Positions 26,559 to 30,142 of a DNA stretch of 30,142 nucleotides are shown here, one piece after another. How positions within the stretch are numbered: position 1 is the stretch's first letter; every line of letters begins with the position of its first letter. The stretch covers positions 1 through 30,142 of the forward strand of contig JAEWBD010000471.1 of assembly GCA_023391315.1 (NCBI GenBank). Direction: 5' to 3'. A program made the translations under genes and the position numbers. The DNA comes from Bacteroidota bacterium. GTDB taxonomy: Bacteria; Bacteroidota; Bacteroidia; Chitinophagales; Chitinophagaceae. The notes beneath the pieces were generated by a model. It ran no database searches, was not told the DNA's origin, and saw nothing but the letters and a program-made list of their open reading frames with translations.

Positions 26559-29387
26559 ATGCGATATCTCTCCGCAATCGCTTTATTCTATTTAGTTTGC
26601 CTGGTGAACATCCGGGCAGATGCACAGCAGCCGATTATACCAATGGCGAAGCCAGACACTATTCCGGGGGCTGTCATTCAAAGAGATACTTCGGGTTTAA
26701 TGAATGCCCTTCCAAATGCTAACCCTGCCGATACTACGCCGGTAACTTCTTTAAATGCCGATTTGCTTAACATTTACAACCAGCCTTTTCCAAAAAAATA
26801 TAAGATTGCCAATATAACCGTAACAGGAAATAATTATTTTGATCAGAACCTGTTGCTTTCTATTGCAGGCTTAAATACAGGTGATGAAGTTTCATTGCCG
26901 GGCGGCGATAATTTTTCGAGGGCAATCAATAAATTGTGGAGCCAGAATTATTTCAGCGATATTGCCATCTACCTGACGGCCTTAAAAGGGGATGCTATTT
27001 CGGTTGAAGTGCATGTTACCGAAAGACCGCGTTTATCAAGATATGAGTTTGGTGGTGTTAAAAAAGGGGAGAAGGATGATCTGGCACCAAAAACCGGGCT
27101 GGTAATTAACAGGGTTATTACCGAAAATGTAAAGCGCACTTCTGTTGATGCCATAAAGAAATTTTATTCTGATAAAGGCTTTCGTAATGTGCAGGTTTCC
27201 GTGCAGGAAATAAAAGATACTTCGGCTCCAAACTCTTCTATTCTTGTTTATAACGTGGAAAGAGGCAGCAAGGTAAAAATAGCCGAGATAAATTTTTTGA
27301 ATAATACCATAAGCGAGGATAAGCTTAAATCGCAAATGAAGGGTACGAAAGAAAAAAGCCATTTGACGCTTTTCCCATCAAAAAATAAAACACGGTACGA
27401 CGACAGCACCAATTATGGTTTTAATGATTATATGAAAGACTGGGGCTTCCTGTCGTTCTCTAAAACAAAAACATTACTTGAGCCATACATAAAAATTAAA
27501 CCATTCTCTTCTGCAAAATTCGATGCAAAGAAATATGAGGAAGATAAAAACAAGGTTGTAGCTTACTATAATTCATTGGGGTATCGTGATGCGATGATTG
27601 TGAAAGACGATACCGTGAATGCAAAAGACGGCTTGCATCTTTATCTGGATGTAGATGAAGGCCATAAATATTATTTTGGCAATATTGGTTTTAGCAATGC
27701 TGCCAAGTATTCTGATTCTCTTTTAACCGCTATTTTAGGAATTAAGAAAGGGGATACTTATAACCGTGAACTGCTTGAAAAGAAATTAGGCATTAACGTT
27801 TCACCAGAAGGCGGCGATATAAGCGGCCTGTATATGGATGACGGGTATCTTTTCTTCCGGGTTGATCCGGTAGAAACGGCTGTATATAACGATACAATTG
27901 ATTATGATATAAGGGTTACAGAAGGCCCGCAGGCTACTTTTAAAAATATCAGGATTTCCGGCAACGACAGAACAAAAGAACATGTAATAAGAAGGGAGCT
28001 GAGAACATTGCCCGGCGAGAAATTCAGCCGTACAGATGTGATTCGTTCACAGCGTGAAATTGCCAACCTCGGCTTCTTTAACCAGGAAAAAATTGTACCG
28101 GATATTGTGCCCGACCAGGAAAATGGTACGGTGGATGTAAACTGGCAGGTGGAAGAAAAATCGGGCGACCAGCTTGAATTAAGCGCCGGTTTCGGTGGCG
28201 GTATCGGCGTTACCGGTACATTAGGTGTAACGTTTAATAATTTCTCTGTAAAGAATATCTTTCGTAAATCAGCATGGGATCCGTTACCTGTGGGTGATGG
28301 CCAGAAGCTAAGTGTTCGTGTACAAAGTAACGGGCGTGCTTACCGTTCTTATAATGCTTCCTTTACCGAGCCCTGGCTTGGCGGTAAAAAGAGAAATGCA
28401 TTTTCTGTTTCTGTATACGACACAAAGTTTGCCAATGCCTATGACCCTTCTACCGGCACTTATACAAAACGGGCAGCAGATACCTCTTTCTTCAGAACCA
28501 CAGGCTTTTCTGTTGGTTTGTCCAAACAGTTAAAATGGCCTGATGACTATTTTACTGCCGGTATAGCGCTTGAATATGCACGTTACCAGTTAAAGAATTA
28601 TTACATAGACCCCACTAACCTGCCGGGCTTTAATAACGGCTTTTCCAATAATATCAGTTTGAAATTTACATTACAGCGTTATTCGGAAGACCAGCAGATA
28701 TTCCCGAGAACGGGCTCCAACTTTCTTTTAACCTTGCAGGCCACACCGCCATTCTCGCTTATCAACCCTGATATTAAAAACTGGAAAAACCCTTATACGC
28801 TCGTTGAGTATTATAAATGGCGTTTTTCCGGCGAATGGTTTGTGCCTATTGGCAGGCCTACCGGTCCTGATAACAATAAGCAGTTTGTAATGAAACTGGC
28901 AGCCAAATATGGGTATATCGGCAGGTATAATTCTGACTTGCAGATTTCGCCGTTTGAACGCTTCCAGGTGGGCGATGCAGGTTTGAGCAACAGTTACGCA
29001 TTATTGGGATATGATATTATAGCACAGCGCGGTTACCCGGTTTATCAAACTTCAGACCCGCGTGTAAACCCTGACCAGCAGGGTGCTTCAGAATATTTTA
29101 CCATCTTTAATAAATACACCCTTGAACTTAGATACCCTTTTGCGCTTAATCCTAGCAGCACCATTTATGCCTTAGGATTTTTTGAAGCTGCGAATGGCTG
29201 GTACAGCTTTAGGGATTATAACCCATTCAGGTTGCGCCGCTCCGTTGGTTTGGGTGTAAGGTTCTTCCTGCCCATGTTTGGATTGCTTGGATTTGATTAC
29301 GGCGTTGGTTTAGACAGGTTTGGTAACGGAACCAAGTTTAAAGATGCTTCCAGGTTTACATTTATGTTGGGTTATGAACCAGATTAA
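26559..29387 (+). CDS. bamA: Outer membrane protein assembly factor BamA
   Basis: This 942-residue exported protein has a signal (MRYLSAIALFYLVCLVNIRADA), about five POTRA domains (roughly 85-480; for example YKIANITVTGNNYFDQNLLLS and ATFKNIRISGNDRTKEHVIR), then a 16-strand barrel from about 540. It is the core of the machine that folds barrel proteins into the outer membrane. Length is larger than the Escherichia coli protein, mainly in the POTRA region, as usual in Bacteroidota. The C-terminus reads RFTFMLGYEPD, so the final residue is not aromatic. Two ompH/skp chaperone genes follow. Confidence 0.94.
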   Translation: MRYLSAIALFYLVCLVNIRADAQQPIIPMAKPDTIPGAVIQRDTSGLMNALPNANPADTTPVTSLNADLLNIYNQPFPKKYKIANITVTGNNYFDQNLLLSIAGLNTGDEVSLPGGDNFSRAINKLWSQNYFSDIAIYLTALKGDAISVEVHVTERPRLSRYEFGGVKKGEKDDLAPKTGLVINRVITENVKRTSVDAIKKFYSDKGFRNVQVSVQEIKDTSAPNSSILVYNVERGSKVKIAEINFLNNTISEDKLKSQMKGTKEKSHLTLFPSKNKTRYDDSTNYGFNDYMKDWGFLSFSKTKTLLEPYIKIKPFSSAKFDAKKYEEDKNKVVAYYNSLGYRDAMIVKDDTVNAKDGLHLYLDVDEGHKYYFGNIGFSNAAKYSDSLLTAILGIKKGDTYNRELLEKKLGINVSPEGGDISGLYMDDGYLFFRVDPVETAVYNDTIDYDIRVTEGPQATFKNIRISGNDRTKEHVIRRELRTLPGEKFSRTDVIRSQREIANLGFFNQEKIVPDIVPDQENGTVDVNWQVEEKSGDQLELSAGFGGGIGVTGTLGVTFNNFSVKNIFRKSAWDPLPVGDGQKLSVRVQSNGRAYRSYNASFTEPWLGGKKRNAFSVSVYDTKFANAYDPSTGTYTKRAADTSFFRTTGFSVGLSKQLKWPDDYFTAGIALEYARYQLKNYYIDPTNLPGFNNGFSNNISLKFTLQRYSEDQQIFPRTGSNFLLTLQATPPFSLINPDIKNWKNPYTLVEYYKWRFSGEWFVPIGRPTGPDNNKQFVMKLAAKYGYIGRYNSDLQISPFERFQVGDAGLSNSYALLGYDIIAQRGYPVYQTSDPRVNPDQQGASEYFTIFNKYTLELRYPFALNPSSTIYALGFFEAANGWYSFRDYNPFRLRRSVGLGVRFFLPMFGLLGFDYGVGLDRFGNGTKFKDASRFTFMLGYEPD

Positions 29388-29502
29388 TTTACATTTAACG
29401 TCTTAAAAGTAAAAAATCAACAATTTTTTGTGTCATACAATGAGCCATATAAAGCAATTTTAAAATTTATGGCGAATTTCATGCGCACATAAAAAAATAA
29501 AA

Positions 29503-30027
29503 ATGGTTCACATGAAAAAGTTATTAATCGTAATCCTTTTTTCGGCTGGTTTTATATGCAGTGTTAATGCACAGAAATATGCAATAATTGATACAAAGTA
29601 TATTTTAGGTAAAATGCCTGAATATGTGGATGCAGATAAGAAGCTGCAGGATATAAGTAACCAATGGCAAAAGGAAATAGACAACCTGCAGGCACAGCTT
29701 ACAGCCATGTATAAGAATTACGATGCTGAGCAATATATGCTGAGCGATGATTTAAAAAAGAAGCGCGAAGACGAATTATACAATAAAGAAAAACAGTTAA
29801 GAGACCTGCAGAAGAAGCGTTTTGGTTATGAAGGCGATTTATTTAAGGAAAGAGAGAGGATTGTTAAACCCATACAGGATAAGGTTTATAATGCTGTGCA
29901 AAAAATGGCGGTAGCCCGCGGGTATGATTTTGTGCTCGACAAAAGTGAAGGAATTACTGTTATATTTGCCGACCCCAAATTAGACCGCAGCAATGATATA
30001 CTGCAACAACTGGGGATTAAAGATTAA
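29503..30027 (+). CDS. OmpH/Skp family periplasmic chaperone
   Basis: This 174-residue exported protein has a signal (MKKLLIVILFSAGFICSVNA from the ATG at 29512, possibly the true start), then YAIIDTKYILGKMPEYVDAD, the OmpH opening. Long charged coiled-coil helices (about 50-130) form the chaperone tentacles, and the C-terminal segment is VARGYDFVLDKSEGITVIFAD. Skp-type proteins hold unfolded barrel proteins on their way to BamA, encoded just upstream. A second copy starts 29 bases downstream. Confidence 0.92.
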   Translation: MVHMKKLLIVILFSAGFICSVNAQKYAIIDTKYILGKMPEYVDADKKLQDISNQWQKEIDNLQAQLTAMYKNYDAEQYMLSDDLKKKREDELYNKEKQLRDLQKKRFGYEGDLFKERERIVKPIQDKVYNAVQKMAVARGYDFVLDKSEGITVIFADPKLDRSNDILQQLGIKD

Positions 30028-30056
30028 AATAGTCAACTAAAAAACAACAATACAAA

Positions 30057-30142
30057 ATGAAGAAAGTTCTGATGGCGGTTGCTCTTTTTACTGCCTTATG
30101 TTTTGGTTCCAATAAATTAAATGCACAAACTGCCACAGGCTC
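30057..30142 (+). CDS. Second OmpH/Skp-type gene, N-terminal fragment (partial)
   Basis: An ATG at 30057 opens MKKVLMAVALFTALCFGSNK, then LNAQTATG, and runs off the window. This is a clear signal peptide with a cleavage site after NA. Its position directly after ompH, as in other Bacteroidota with tandem ompH genes, suggests a second copy, but only the signal is visible. Confidence 0.6.
   Translation, partial: MKKVLMAVALFTALCFGSNKLNAQTATG

Overview
This window looks like chromosomal DNA of a Bacteroidota bacterium, most likely Chitinophagaceae or a close relative. The evidence is GldC, a PorG-like protein beside uppS-bamA-ompH, few Shine-Dalgarno sites, and promoter-like -7 boxes of the TAnnTTTG type. 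Coding density is high, with no gene-free stretch over 300 bases. I saw no rRNA, tRNA, insertion sequence or CRISPR array.

Layout. Bases 1-4940 hold two divergent secreted FG-GAP/ASPIC-UnbV proteins: a TPR lipoprotein on the minus strand, cut by the window edge, and an UnbV-like protein on the plus strand. The second is followed after 3 bases by an UnbU/RnfD-like membrane protein. Bases 5208-5852 encode a WcaF-like acetyltransferase. Bases 8999-5923 (minus) encode a LiaF-like membrane protein, a DUF4288 protein, and a LytS-type kinase/LytTR regulator pair. Bases 12867-9128 (minus) form a tight four-gene unit: a kinase with a cNMP-binding-like sensor, a receiver fused to a thioredoxin-reductase-like flavoprotein, a UBP zinc finger and a VOC protein.

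Bases 13029-17652 carry holA, a divergent DUF6702 / HupE-UreJ pair and an M1 metallopeptidase, ended by a strong hairpin terminator. Bases 17849-20439 carry a degenerate glycosyltransferase, gldC, a YqeY-like protein and cvpA. Bases 20530-30142 carry an alpha/beta hydrolase, a CBS protein, a short BamA/TamA-like protein, nadK, porG-like, uppS, bamA and two ompH/skp genes, the second cut by the window edge. This last block serves envelope building: undecaprenyl carrier, outer-membrane assembly, a periplasmic chaperone and a type IX secretion component.

The most unusual part is the 12867-9128 unit. Its flavoprotein lacks the CxxC of thioredoxin reductase, and its glutaredoxin-like domain also lacks a CxxC, so it may act in redox or NAD(P)H signalling rather than thioredoxin reduction. 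The UnbV-UnbU pair is the second point of interest, because these families are known from enediyne gene sets yet no enediyne synthase is present here.
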